Source: Pseudaminobacter soli (ex Li et al. 2025) (GTDB lineage Bacteria; Pseudomonadota; Alphaproteobacteria; Rhizobiales; Rhizobiaceae). From it: a stretch of 64,000 nt of DNA. This document shows positions 9,877 to 20,263 of the stretch, piece after piece. A program made the translations under genes and the position numbers. The first letter of the stretch is position 1. The number at the start of each line of letters is the position of its first letter. The DNA is taken from positions 1,984,001 to 2,048,000 of the forward strand of contig NZ_JARXVF010000001.1 in NCBI RefSeq assembly GCF_029892515.1, read 5' to 3'. Below the pieces are notes generated by a model. The model was not told the DNA's origin. It saw only the letters and a program-made list of their open reading frames with translations, and made no database searches.

Positions 9877-11661
9877 TCAGTTCTCAGCCGGCAGGGTTAT
9901 GACGAAACGCGCGCCCTTGATGTCGCCGGGCTTGACGCCCGCGATGTTCTCGGCCGTCAGAGTACCGCCATGCGCCTCGACGATCTGGCGGCTGATGGAC
10001 AGGCCCAGGCCCGAGTTCTGGCCGAAGGCCTCGCTCGACGGGCGGTCGGTGTAGAAGCGCTCGAAAATGCGGTCGATATTGTCGGCGCGGATGCCCGGGC
10101 CGTTGTCTTCGACGGTGACGATGTTGAATTTGCCGGCCCGTTCCAGCGTGATGGTGATACGGCCGGTATGCTCGGGCACGAAGGAGCGCGCATTCTCGAT
10201 CAGGTTGGTGACGACCTGGCCGACGCGCAGATCGTGGCCCGAGGTGAAATACCCCTTCGCGCCGTGCGGCAGCTTTTCGACCTTGAACTCGATCTCGACC
10301 TTGCGCTTGTGGCGGCCGACGTCCTGCGACACGGCGACGAGATCGCCGATCAGCTTCTTCAGGTCGACCTTGGTGGAATCCTCGCGCACGAGCTCGGCAT
10401 CGAGACGCGAGGCATCGGAAATGTCGGTGATCAGGCGGTCGAGACGCCTCACATCGTGCTGGATGATTTCCATCAGGCGGTTGCGCGATGCCTCGGTCTT
10501 GGCCAGCGGCAGGGTTTCCACGGCGCTGCGCAGCGAGGTCAGCGGGTTCTTCAGCTCGTGCGACACGTCGGCGGCGAAGCTCTCGATGGCCTCGATGCGC
10601 GAATAGAGCGAGTTGGTCATGTCGCGTACAGCGACCGAGAGGTTGCCGATCTCGTCCTGGCGATCGGAAAAGTCCGGAATTTCCTCGCGGTTCTTGATGC
10701 TGCGGCGCACCCGCACCGCCGCCGCCGAAAGCCGGCGCAGCGGATTGGCGATGGTCGAGGCGAGCAGCATGGACAGGATCGCCATGACGAGTGCTGCAAT
10801 ACCGAAGACGCGCAGGATGGCCTTGCGCTCGGCAGCGACGATCTTGTCGATGTCGCCCCCCTCGGTCGACAGCATCAGCACGCCGAGAACGGCGCGAAAA
10901 CGCTGGATGGGAACGGCGACCGAAACGATTTGCTCGCCCTGCTCGCTGATGCGAACCACCGTGGAGGGGCTGCCCGTCAGCCCGCTCATGACTTCCGGGA
11001 ATGCGGCGCCGTTACCGCCGGGCTGTTCCTTGTAGACCGGCAGCTCGTTTCCACGGAACAGGTCGAAGACGTACTTCTCGATCTTCTCAATCGTGCTCGG
11101 ATCTTCCTCGGCCACCGGCGGCAGGTCGTAGCGGAGGATCTGGCCGCGCGAATATAGATGGCGGGAGTCCAGAAGCAGGTTCGCGTCGCGGTCGTAGATG
11201 CGCGCGCGGGTGCGGGTCGGCGAGATCAGCCGCCGCAGCACGGGGGCGACGCGCTCGGGATTGATCGGGAAATCGAGGCTGTCGAGCTGGTCGGAGCCGG
11301 GGCCGAGGCTCTCGCCGGCCTGTAGCTCGAGCAGCTTTTCGGGGTCGATGCTGATGGAATCGGTCTCGACCGTGGCCGAGCCCGCGATCGCGCCGGCGAT
11401 GATCTCGCCCTGCGTCATCAGGCTTTCGACGCGGGCGTCGATCAGCCCGTCGCGGAAGGTGTTGAGATAGAGGATGCCCGCAACCAGAACCGCAAGTCCG
11501 GCGAGGTTGAGGAACAGGATGCGGCGGGTGAGGCTCGAAAAGACGTGGTGGCCCAGGAAGCGCCTGAGCCGCACGGTGATCTTCGACAGAAACGCGGGAA
11601 CCGGCGCACGCAATCTGCGCGAGGCCTCCAACGGTTTCTTCAGATCAATCTCCATGGCCAT
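9877..11661 (-). CDS. chvG: ChvG (ExoS/BvrS-type) membrane sensor histidine kinase
   Basis: 594 residues. Inner-membrane sensor kinase of the ChvG-ChvI system (ExoS-ChvI in Sinorhizobium, BvrS-BvrR in Brucella), which controls envelope, acid and host-associated functions. It has an N-terminal transmembrane segment near ILFLNLAGLAVLVAGILYL, a periplasmic sensing domain of roughly 200 residues, a second transmembrane helix (IAALVMAILSMLLAS), HAMP, HisKA with His368 in ADVSHELKNPLTSL, and HATPase motifs NLIENARSF, EDNGPGI and SGLGLSISRQI. ChvI is immediately upstream. The start is uncertain by two codons (Met1 or Met3). Confidence 0.95.
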   Translation of the reverse strand: MAMEIDLKKPLEASRRLRAPVPAFLSKITVRLRRFLGHHVFSSLTRRILFLNLAGLAVLVAGILYLNTFRDGLIDARVESLMTQGEIIAGAIAGSATVETDSISIDPEKLLELQAGESLGPGSDQLDSLDFPINPERVAPVLRRLISPTRTRARIYDRDANLLLDSRHLYSRGQILRYDLPPVAEEDPSTIEKIEKYVFDLFRGNELPVYKEQPGGNGAAFPEVMSGLTGSPSTVVRISEQGEQIVSVAVPIQRFRAVLGVLMLSTEGGDIDKIVAAERKAILRVFGIAALVMAILSMLLASTIANPLRRLSAAAVRVRRSIKNREEIPDFSDRQDEIGNLSVAVRDMTNSLYSRIEAIESFAADVSHELKNPLTSLRSAVETLPLAKTEASRNRLMEIIQHDVRRLDRLITDISDASRLDAELVREDSTKVDLKKLIGDLVAVSQDVGRHKRKVEIEFKVEKLPHGAKGYFTSGHDLRVGQVVTNLIENARSFVPEHTGRITITLERAGKFNIVTVEDNGPGIRADNIDRIFERFYTDRPSSEAFGQNSGLGLSISRQIVEAHGGTLTAENIAGVKPGDIKGARFVITLPAEN

Positions 11662-11730
11662 TCAGGCACAAATCCCTGGAGCCCCAATATCGCCGAGGGC
11701 ATCGGCCGGCTCCGGCTCACTCGCTAGTGG

Positions 11731-12432
11731 TTACGCCTCTCGGAAGCGGTAGCCGACGCCATACAGGGTTTCGATCATCTCGAAATCGTCGTCGACTGCC
11801 TTGAACTTCTTGCGCAGGCGCTTGATGTGGCTGTCGATGGTGCGGTCGTCAACATAAACTTGCTCATCATAGGCCGAATCCATCAGCGCATCACGACTTT
11901 TCACGACGCCGGGGCGCTGGGCAAGGGCATGCAGGATGAGGAATTCGGTGACGGTGAGCGTGACCGGCTCGCCCTTCCAGGTGCAGGTGTGGCGCTCCTG
12001 GTCCATCACCAGCTGGCCGCGTTCGAGCGAGCGGGACTGCTGGCTGGGCGCCTTGGCGGCGGCGTCGCGGGCGCTTGCCCGACGCAGCACCGCCTTGACG
12101 CGCTCGACCAGCAGACGCTGCGAGAAGGGTTTGCGGATGAAATCGTCGGCGCCCATCTTGAGGCCGAACAGCTCGTCGATCTCGTCATCCTTCGAGGTGA
12201 GGAAGATAACTGGCAGATCGGTCTTCTGGCGCAGGCGGCGCAGCAGTTCCATGCCATCCATGCGCGGCATCTTGATGTCGAGGATCGCCAGATTCGGCGG
12301 ACGCGCCGACAGTCCCTCGAGCGCCGAGGCACCATCGGTGTATGTTTCGACGCGATAGCCTTCGGATTCCAGTGCTATCGACACTGAAGTCAGAATATTG
12401 CGGTCGTCGTCGACAAGCGCGATTGTTGCCAT
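11731..12432 (-). CDS. chvI: ChvI, OmpR-family response regulator
   Basis: 233 residues. The receiver domain has the acidic pocket DDD (8-10), phospho-acceptor Asp52 in [12 protein letters not shown] and Lys in ADDFIRKPF; the C-terminal winged-helix DNA-binding domain ends GVGYRFREA. It is the cognate regulator of ChvG, 69 nt downstream. The ATG at 12432 gives the family N-terminus [14 protein letters not shown]; an ATG at 12450 would add six residues. It is transcribed divergently from pckA, as in other rhizobia. Confidence 0.96.
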   Translation of the reverse strand: MATIALVDDDRNILTSVSIALESEGYRVETYTDGASALEGLSARPPNLAILDIKMPRMDGMELLRRLRQKTDLPVIFLTSKDDEIDELFGLKMGADDFIRKPFSQRLLVERVKAVLRRASARDAAAKAPSQQSRSLERGQLVMDQERHTCTWKGEPVTLTVTEFLILHALAQRPGVVKSRDALMDSAYDEQVYVDDRTIDSHIKRLRKKFKAVDDDFEMIETLYGVGYRFREA

Positions 12433-12801
12433 ATCAAGCGGCTCCCTCATGGGCTTGTGTCCCTATCCTGTGGCGGAAAGGGGTATTGCAGGACAAATTG
12501 GGTACAAAATGTGGCATAGAAACCGGCCCTTGTCACAGGGCGCCTGCACTTTTCGGTTCAGCCCGGCGCTTCAGTCGCACCCATGCCCAAGATAGGTAAT
12601 TGCCTGCTTGCTACGCAAGGCTTGGCCTTCATAAACAGTTTTAAACGATTTAAAAAATATTCAAAATCTTTAAATCGATTAATGATTTGAAATCGCTATT
12701 CTTTTCTGGTTCTGAGCGGCTTCGTCCTACATAATTGGGACATGTGACGTTCGGCGATCTGTCCGGGCACTGGCGACAATGCATATTGGAGGAACCGCCG
12801 A
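12433..12801. promoter_or_regulatory. Divergent chvI/pckA intergenic region with AT-rich palindromes
   Basis: 369 bp with no gene I can support. It must carry the chvI promoter (leftward) and the pckA promoter (rightward). Bases 12630-12700 are strikingly AT-rich and hold overlapping inverted repeats. CTTGC-TAC-GCAAG is at 12607-12619. A GGAGGA ribosome-binding site sits at 12788-12793, eight nt before the pckA ATG. No -35/-10 pair could be assigned with confidence. Confidence 0.6.
12640..12694. promoter_or_regulatory. AT-rich operator cluster upstream of pckA (LacI/PckR-type candidate)
   Basis: CGATTTAAA (12646-12654) and TTTAAATCG (12669-12677) are exact inverted repeats 14 nt apart. The second overlaps TAAATCGATTAA, a near-palindrome centred on CG, the hallmark of LacI/GalR-family operators. 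A third palindrome GATTT-G-AAATC is at 12684-12694. In Sinorhizobium pckA is controlled by the LacI-family PckR, so this is a plausible PckR-like site; the assignment is inference. Confidence 0.45.
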
Positions 12802-14412
<1,611 letters not shown>

Positions 14413-14434
14413 AATTCTGGCAGGGACGGACGCG

Positions 14435-14467
14435 AAAAGGCCCGGCAAACGCCGGGCCTTTTCTTTT
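14435..14467 (+). terminator. Rho-independent terminator of pckA
   Basis: AAAAGGCCCGGC (14435-14446), loop AAAC, GCCGGGCCTTTT (14451-14462), then TTCTTTTT. It is a perfect 12-bp stem with a T tract, 22 nt after the pckA stop. Confidence 0.92.
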
Positions 14468-14493
14468 TCGCCGCCACGCGGCATCACTAGCCC

Positions 14494-14931
<438 letters not shown>

Positions 14932-15090
14932 TTCGGAAGCATCTCACGCCTCATCGGTTTCGGGTGACAACCGCAGGGCCTTCCTGCCATGCCGACTTTC
15001 GATTGATTGCCAGCGGCGCGAAGCCAGCCGATTTCGCTTCACTGCGCCGAACCGCGACCTATCATCTTCAGGAACCGGATCGGAAAGACC

Positions 15091-15708
15091 ATGTTCGTCC
15101 TGCCGCCAGGCGTAAAACACCTTCCAGGCTATCTCGACCGCCCCGCGCAGGAGGCGTTGGTGGAAGACATCCGCGCCGTGGTGCAGGCCGCTCCGCTCTA
15201 CGTGCCGACCATGCCCGGCACCGGCAAGGAGATGAGCGTGGGCATGACCAATTGCGGCTCGCTCGGCTGGGTTACGGACCGCGAGCGCGGCTATCGCTAC
15301 CAGCCCACCCACCCGGAGACTGGCCTCCCCTGGCCGCCGATCCCCAAATCCCTGCTGGGCATCTGGGATGAGGTGTCGGGCTATCCAGCGCCGCCGGAGG
15401 CTTGCCTCGTCAATTTTTACACAGAGACCGCCAAGATGGGCCTGCACCAGGACCGCGACGAGGCCGAGCTTGGCGCGCCTGTGGTCTCGGTCTCGCTCGG
15501 CGATGCCTGCCTGTTCCGCGTCGGCGGCACGACACGCGCCGCGCCCACCGTCTCGTTTCGCCTCGAAAGCGGCGACCTGGTTATCCTCGGCGGCGAAGGC
15601 CGGCTGAGCTATCACGGCGTCGACCGCATCTATCCGGCAACCTCGACGCTTCTGAAGAATGGCGGCCGGATCAATCTGACGCTGCGGCGGGTGACGGAAC
15701 CTCTGTGA
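15091..15708 (+). CDS. alkB: AlkB-like 2-oxoglutarate/Fe(II) dioxygenase
   Basis: 205 residues. The AlkB family oxidatively demethylates alkylated DNA or RNA bases. The iron triad is visible: His119 and Asp121 in LHQDRDE and His175 in YHGVDRIY; the 2-oxoglutarate-binding arginine lies in the C-terminal NLTLRRV. The N-terminal part has NCGSLGWVTDRERGYRY, typical of the AlkB nucleotide-recognition lid. The ATG at 15091 was chosen because the 28 residues upstream do not look like family sequence. The last 38 bp overlap the end of the convergent membrane-protein gene. It could act on DNA or tRNA; the sequence does not decide. Confidence 0.9.
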   Translation: MFVLPPGVKHLPGYLDRPAQEALVEDIRAVVQAAPLYVPTMPGTGKEMSVGMTNCGSLGWVTDRERGYRYQPTHPETGLPWPPIPKSLLGIWDEVSGYPAPPEACLVNFYTETAKMGLHQDRDEAELGAPVVSVSLGDACLFRVGGTTRAAPTVSFRLESGDLVILGGEGRLSYHGVDRIYPATSTLLKNGGRINLTLRRVTEPL

Positions 15709-16909
15709 AGGCCGGACCGCGCTCGACTGATGTGCCGGGTCTCCAAATCCGCAGACCGGCGCGACGCAGTGCGAGGAGGAAAACACCCAAAATAACGACC
15801 GAAGCGATCGGCACATTGAAGTAGCCGAGCGGCATCATGATAGTCGGCAGAAGCATTGCGACCGCCAAGAGCGTCGTCTCCCTGCTGGAAGTCGCCGAGC
15901 CCTGCCTGTTGTCGACGGCCAGAAGCGCGAGCGGGGCTGCAAACAGGCCCAGATCGTATGTGAGGGCATAAGGCGTGATCAGGAACAAGCCAATGAGGAG
16001 CAGGTTGGCGCGATCCTGCGCCTGCTTGGCGCTAAAGAAGGCCCAGATCGTGACAGCAGCTACGGGGACCGCTACCACCAGATGGAAAAGGAGCGCCAAA
16101 TCCGTTTCGACCCCTGAATTCCGCGACGTTCCATAGACTGACGGCAGCATCGCCGTGAAGGTGTCTTCCAGTTCCCGCATGACAAACGCCTGGTAGGGCA
16201 AGACCTCATTCACATAGCCTTTCCACGCATCGATCCCGAAAATGGCAGCCGAGAGCCCGACCAGCGCCACGGCTGTCGTGCCAGCGCTGGCGATCATCGA
16301 CCAGCGTCGCTCCGCCAGTAGGAGGAACGGGAACAACAAACCAAGCTGCGGCTTGATCGTGAGGACGCCAAGCAGGACTCCCGCCAACACAGGTCTCCTC
16401 TCGCGCAGCGCCAGCGCGCCAAGCGCCAGGCCGGCAGACAGGAAGCCGTTCTGGGCGACCCAGAAATTATGGGCGACAAAGGGACCCACCGCCACCCATG
16501 TCATGACGTTACCGCGCCCTACGAATTCGCGAAGCGCCCATACGAACAGGGCAGCGGTCGAGCCAAGAAACAGCATCATGGCGGCCTCATAGCCAAAGAA
16601 GCCGAGCGGCCATACGAGCAGCAGATAGTGTGGCGGATAGCTCCAGTTGTGCCAGGGAAAGCTGTTTCCGAAAGCGGCCTGGAGATGCTGGAAATAGACG
16701 GGTTGAGGGCCGAAGAGATCCATCACCTGACCGCTGAGGGTCAATTTTCCCGCCATCCAGTAGTTCGCAAAATCCTTGTCTGCAAACCAGGCCGGGGTTT
16801 CAGGCGACAGAAAAGCCCAAATAACGACGATCGCATGCTTGCATATCAATGCGATCGCAGAAAGCGCTACAAGTCGATAGAGTGGATCTATTCCGCGCAG
16901 GTCATGCAA
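15671..16909 (-). CDS. GT87/DUF2029-like polytopic membrane protein, putative glycosyltransferase
   Basis: 412 residues, very hydrophobic, with about ten predicted transmembrane helices (for example LVALSAIALICKHAIVVIWAF at the N-terminus). It resembles the DUF2029/GT87 group, whose characterised members are polyprenyl-phosphate-mannose-dependent mannosyltransferases; a DK pair after the first helix (WFADKDFANYW) and the WHNWSYPPHYLL loop fit the group. Substrate unknown. The sequence appears less GC-rich than its neighbours and its 3' end runs 38 bp into alkB on the other strand, which may indicate late arrival here. It is upstream of nothing on its own strand, and coaA begins on the other side of a 76-bp gap. 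Confidence 0.75.
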   Translation of the reverse strand: MHDLRGIDPLYRLVALSAIALICKHAIVVIWAFLSPETPAWFADKDFANYWMAGKLTLSGQVMDLFGPQPVYFQHLQAAFGNSFPWHNWSYPPHYLLLVWPLGFFGYEAAMMLFLGSTAALFVWALREFVGRGNVMTWVAVGPFVAHNFWVAQNGFLSAGLALGALALRERRPVLAGVLLGVLTIKPQLGLLFPFLLLAERRWSMIASAGTTAVALVGLSAAIFGIDAWKGYVNEVLPYQAFVMRELEDTFTAMLPSVYGTSRNSGVETDLALLFHLVVAVPVAAVTIWAFFSAKQAQDRANLLLIGLFLITPYALTYDLGLFAAPLALLAVDNRQGSATSSRETTLLAVAMLLPTIMMPLGYFNVPIASVVILGVFLLALRRAGLRIWRPGTSVERGPAFTEVPSPAAASD

Positions 16910-16985
16910 TGGTACAACAACTCCAAGGCATGCCGATACTTATTGAAATTCTTTAAGGAAGCGAAAAGAGCGGCAGTTGACCTGC

Positions 16986-17945
16986 TCAGAGCTTCCTCAG
17001 CGCCACTTCCACGACGCGGTGATCTGGCCCCTTGCGCAGGATCAGGTCGGCGCGCGGGCGGGTGGGCAGGATGTTCTCGCGCAAATTCTTCAGGTTGATG
17101 TTGCTCCACAGCCCTTCAGCGATGGCGTTGGCGGCATCTTCCGACAACTGCGAGTAACGGTGGAAGAAGGATTCCGGGTTGCGGAAGGCCGTCTCCCTCA
17201 ACCGCATGAAGCGCTTGATATACCAGGCGTGGATGAGCTCTTCCTCGGCGTCGATATAGATCGAAAAATCAAAGAAATCAGACAGGAACGGCACGAACTT
17301 GCCATCCTTCGGCAAGTCGCGCGGCTGGAGCACATTGAGCCCCTCAAAGATGAGGATATCAGGCCGGTCGACGGTGATATATTCGCCCGGCATTACGTCA
17401 TAGGTCAGGTGCGAGTAGAGCGGCGCACGCACATTGGGCTCGCCCGACTTGATCGCCGAGAGAAACCGTAGGAGCGCACCTACATCGTAGCTGTCGGGAA
17501 AGCCCTTGCGCTCCATCAGGTTCTCGCGCCGCAGCACCTCGTTGGGGAGCAGAAAGCCGTCGGTGGTGACGAGATCGACCTTGGGGCTCGACGGCCAGCG
17601 CGCCAGAAGCTCCTTCAGAACGCGGGCGGTGGTCGACTTGCCCACGGCCACGGAACCCGCCATGCCGATGATGTAAGGAGTCTTGGCAACCTCATCGGAG
17701 CCGAAAAAATTCTTGCGCTGGCGGTAGAGAAGCTGGCTCGCCTCGACATGGGCCGACAAGAGCCGCGACAGCGACAGGTAGATGCGGCTCACCTCGTCGA
17801 GGTCGATCGGATCGTAGAGTGAGCTCAGCCGCCGGACTTCGTCTTCGCTCAGCGTCAGGGGCGTGTCGGCCCGAAATTCCGCCCATCGCTCCGCCGTAAA
17901 AAACCGGTAGGGGGAATATTTCATGGTCGGAGCGAGTTGATCCAT
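16986..17945 (-). CDS. coaA: Pantothenate kinase type I
   Basis: 319 residues, cytoplasmic. Phosphorylates pantothenate, the first and usually regulated step of coenzyme A synthesis. Walker A GSVAVGKS is at 97-104; the family signatures [11 protein letters not shown] at the N-terminus, [12 protein letters not shown] and [11 protein letters not shown] are present. Length matches the bacterial type I enzyme. It lies 16 nt after hisE at the end of the his gene run. coaE, for the last CoA step, is 14 kb away in the same window. Confidence 0.96.
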   Translation of the reverse strand: MDQLAPTMKYSPYRFFTAERWAEFRADTPLTLSEDEVRRLSSLYDPIDLDEVSRIYLSLSRLLSAHVEASQLLYRQRKNFFGSDEVAKTPYIIGMAGSVAVGKSTTARVLKELLARWPSSPKVDLVTTDGFLLPNEVLRRENLMERKGFPDSYDVGALLRFLSAIKSGEPNVRAPLYSHLTYDVMPGEYITVDRPDILIFEGLNVLQPRDLPKDGKFVPFLSDFFDFSIYIDAEEELIHAWYIKRFMRLRETAFRNPESFFHRYSQLSEDAANAIAEGLWSNINLKNLRENILPTRPRADLILRKGPDHRVVEVALRKL

Positions 17946-17961
17946 CGCCTACCCTCCACGG

Positions 17962-18285
17962 TCAGCCTTTGCTGCGTGATGCCTTTTCGGCAATGCCGGA
18001 TTGGGCCGTCCGCCGTTCGAGCTCCTCCAGCACGTCCGACAAGGGCACGCCCGCGATCGTCAGCACGACCATCCAATGATAGAGAAGATCGGCACTTTCG
18101 GAAACGAGCTCACTGGTGTCGCCCTTCACCGCGGCGATGACAGTTTCCACCGCCTCCTCGCCGAGTTTTTGAGCCGCCTTATTCATGCCGCGCGCATAGA
18201 GCTTCGCAGTCCAGGAATCGGCATCGCCGGAGCGGGCCCGCTCGGCAACGATGCGTTCGAGATCGTTGAGGGAAAACCCGGTCAT
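17962..18285 (-). CDS. hisE: Phosphoribosyl-ATP pyrophosphatase
   Basis: 107 residues. Second step of histidine synthesis: hydrolyses phosphoribosyl-ATP to phosphoribosyl-AMP and diphosphate. It has the MazG-fold signature [25 protein letters not shown] with conserved Glu residues for Mg, and ends in a region with [11 protein letters not shown] separate HisE, rather than a HisIE fusion, is usual in rhizobia; hisI is not in the window. It starts 29 nt downstream of hisF. Confidence 0.96.
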   Translation of the reverse strand: MTGFSLNDLERIVAERARSGDADSWTAKLYARGMNKAAQKLGEEAVETVIAAVKGDTSELVSESADLLYHWMVVLTIAGVPLSDVLEELERRTAQSGIAEKASRSKG

Positions 18286-18314
18286 TCGCGTTCTTCGCGT
18301 TTAGGCATCAAAAA

Positions 18315-19100
18315 TCAGGCGGCGCTGTCGAGCCGCATCGGCAGACCTGCTTTTGCCATGTAGGCCTTGGCCTGCGCAATGGTGTAGGTGCCGAAATGGA
18401 AAATCGAGGCCGCCAGAACCGCGCTGGCATGGCCGTCGCGAATGCCTTCGACCAGATGATCCAGCGTGCCGACACCACCCGAGGCGATGACCGGCGCGCG
18501 TACCGCATCCGCAATCGCGCGGGTCAGGGTAATGTCGTAGCCGGCCTTGGTGCCGTCGCGGTCCATCGAGGTAAGCAGGATTTCGCCGGCACCGAGATCA
18601 ACGACCTTTTGGGCGAATTCGATCGCATCGATGCCGGTTTTTTCACGGCCGCCATGGGTAAAAATCTCCCAGCGGTCCGCCTCCCCCTGTGCTGACACTT
18701 TCTTCGCGTCGATGGCCACCACGATGCACTGGTTGCCGAACTTGTCGGCGGCTTCGGCGACGAAATCCGGATTCTTCACCGCCGCCGTGTTGATCGACAC
18801 CTTGTCGGCGCCAGCCAGAAGCAGCTTGCGAATGTCGGACACCTGGCGCACGCCGCCGCCCACGGTCAGCGGCATGAAGCACTGTTCGGCCGTGCGTGCG
18901 ATGACGTCGAAAATGGTCTCGCGATTGTCCGATGACGCAGTGATGTCGAGGAAGCAAAGCTCGTCGGCGCCGGCGGCGTCATAGGCCCTCGCCGCCTCGA
19001 CCGGATCGCCGGCGTCGATCAAGTCAACAAAATTGACGCCCTTGACGACGCGGCCGTCCTTTACGTCGAGGCAGGGAATTACGCGGGCTTTGAGAGTCAA
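18315..19100 (-). CDS. hisF: Imidazole glycerol phosphate synthase, cyclase subunit (TTG start)
   Basis: 261 residues, (beta/alpha)8 barrel. With HisH it turns PRFAR and glutamine-derived ammonia into imidazole glycerol phosphate and AICAR. The catalytic Asp in [15 protein letters not shown] and the second Asp in [13 protein letters not shown] are present. The start is TTG at 19100 (TTGACTCTC), with AAGGAGG 8 nt upstream; this decides the start because [13 protein letters not shown] is the conserved N-terminus. The TTG overlaps the TGA of a 36-codon ORF made from a duplicated copy of the hisF 5' end, so initiation may depend on translational coupling. Confidence 0.96.
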   Translation of the reverse strand: MTLKARVIPCLDVKDGRVVKGVNFVDLIDAGDPVEAARAYDAAGADELCFLDITASSDNRETIFDVIARTAEQCFMPLTVGGGVRQVSDIRKLLLAGADKVSINTAAVKNPDFVAEAADKFGNQCIVVAIDAKKVSAQGEADRWEIFTHGGREKTGIDAIEFAQKVVDLGAGEILLTSMDRDGTKAGYDITLTRAIADAVRAPVIASGGVGTLDHLVEGIRDGHASAVLAASIFHFGTYTIAQAKAYMAKAGLPMRLDSAA

Positions 19101-19207
19101 AGGACGGCCTCCTTATTGATTTGCGCGTCCTCGCCGCTACGCGGCTGCGGGCGACGCGGGCCGTCCTTTACGTCCAGGCACAGAATGACGCGGGCTTTGA
19201 GGGTCAT
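19097..19207 (-). CDS. 36-codon leader ORF derived from a duplicated hisF 5' end
   Basis: Begins with ATG at 19207, overlapping the hisA stop as ATGA, and reads [16 protein letters not shown], which matches HisF residues 1-16 at 15 of 16 positions, then diverges into [20 protein letters not shown] and stops at TGA 19099-19097. That stop overlaps the hisF TTG. It looks like the remnant of the ancestral hisA-hisF junction after a tandem duplication. Whether the peptide is functional is unknown; ribosomes terminating here are well placed to restart on hisF. Confidence 0.6.
   Translation of the reverse strand: MTLKARVILCLDVKDGPRRPQPRSGEDAQINKEAVL
19159..19207 (-). repeat. Partial tandem duplicate of the hisF 5' end (copy A)
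   Basis: 49 bp matching 19052-19100 (the start of hisF) with 6 differences, about 88% identity, offset by exactly 107 bp. Between the copies is a nested inverted repeat: GCCGC-TAC-GCGGC (19133-19145) within outer arms GCGTC/GACGC (19125-19129 and 19153-19157). Confidence 0.85.
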
Positions 19208-19968
19208 GGACGTTCCTCGAACAATGCGGGTTCGGGCTTGAGTTCGCCGCGCAAAATGGCCAGTGCCTCGGCGGGATCGATGCGGCCGTCATAGAGCGCG
19301 CGACCGGAAATGGCGCCCTCGAGTTTCTGCGCATCGGGCATGGTCATGCGCACGATGTCGGCGATGGAGGCGAGGCCACCCGAAGCGATAACCGGGATGG
19401 ACACGGCCTCGGCCAGATCGATGGTGGAATTCCAGTTGATCCCGGCCAGTACGCCGTCGCGGTCGATGTCGGTGTAGATGATCGCCGCGACGCCCGCGCC
19501 CTCGAATTTCTTCGCAAGCTCGATCACGCTGAGGCTCGACGCTTCCGCCCAGCCCTCGACGGCAACCTTGCCGCCCTTGGCGTCGATGCCGACGGCGACC
19601 TTGCCGGGGAAGAGCCGGCAGGCTTCCTTCACCAGCTCGGGATCGCGTACGGCGACCGTGCCGAGGATGACGCGGGCGAGCCCCTTCTCCAGCCAGCTTT
19701 CGATATGGGCGAGCGTGCGGATGCCGCCACCGAGTTGCACCGGGTTCTTCGTTGCCTTCAGGATCGCCTCGACCGCCGCGCCATTGACGCTCTCGCCGGC
19801 AAAGGCGCCGTTGAGATCGACCACATGCAGCCACTCGAAACCCTGCTCCTCAAAGGCGCGCGCCTGGGCGGCGGGATCGGTGTTGTAGACGGTCGCCTGC
19901 TCCATGTCGCCCAGCTTCAGGCGCACGCACTGGCCGTCCTTGAGGTCGATGGCCGGAAAAAGAATCAT
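19204..19968 (-). CDS. hisA: ProFAR isomerase (HisA)
   Basis: 254 residues, (beta/alpha)8 barrel. It isomerises ProFAR to PRFAR, the step before HisFH. Catalytic Asp8 lies in [17 protein letters not shown] and the second Asp in IYTDIDRDG; two phosphate-binding half-barrel motifs LGGGIRT and ASGGLAS are visible. The ATG at 19968 is the family start. The stop overlaps the start of the hisF-like leader ORF. The DUF1330 gene ends 4 nt upstream. Confidence 0.96.
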   Translation of the reverse strand: MILFPAIDLKDGQCVRLKLGDMEQATVYNTDPAAQARAFEEQGFEWLHVVDLNGAFAGESVNGAAVEAILKATKNPVQLGGGIRTLAHIESWLEKGLARVILGTVAVRDPELVKEACRLFPGKVAVGIDAKGGKVAVEGWAEASSLSVIELAKKFEGAGVAAIIYTDIDRDGVLAGINWNSTIDLAEAVSIPVIASGGLASIADIVRMTMPDAQKLEGAISGRALYDGRIDPAEALAILRGELKPEPALFEERP

Positions 19969-19972
19969 GAGG

Positions 19973-20263
19973 CTAAACCCCTTCGACGATTGAAAAATGC
20001 GCGGTCGAGGCGGCAAGCCGGTGCTTCAGCGCTTCCTGATATTCGGGCGAATTGTAGCAGGCGAGCGCCTGCTCGTAGCTGTCGAATTCGATGATGACGT
20101 GGCGCTGGCCGGTCGGACCTTCCGGGTCTTCATGCCGGCCGCCGCGCGCGAGAAAACGTGCCCCATATTTCTCGAAGGCCACCGCATTGGCCGCGACATA
20201 GCGCGGATAGACCTCCGGGTCGCGGATATCGACCATCGCGATCCAATAACCCTTCCTGGTCAT
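19973..20263 (-). CDS. DUF1330 domain protein
   Basis: 96 residues, an alpha-beta ferredoxin-like fold of the dimeric barrel type: [19 protein letters not shown] at the N-terminus, RFLARGG mid-protein and [23 protein letters not shown] near the end are diagnostic of DUF1330. No catalytic role is established for the family. It sits inside the his cluster with ATGA overlap to the hisH stop and 4 nt before hisA, so it is certainly co-transcribed with histidine genes. A role in this pathway is unproven. Confidence 0.9.
   Translation of the reverse strand: MTRKGYWIAMVDIRDPEVYPRYVAANAVAFEKYGARFLARGGRHEDPEGPTGQRHVIIEFDSYEQALACYNSPEYQEALKHRLAASTAHFSIVEGV

Noticed and set aside
9625-11157. 510-codon frame antisense to hprK and chvG
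   Set aside because: Crosses two real genes and shows no motif.
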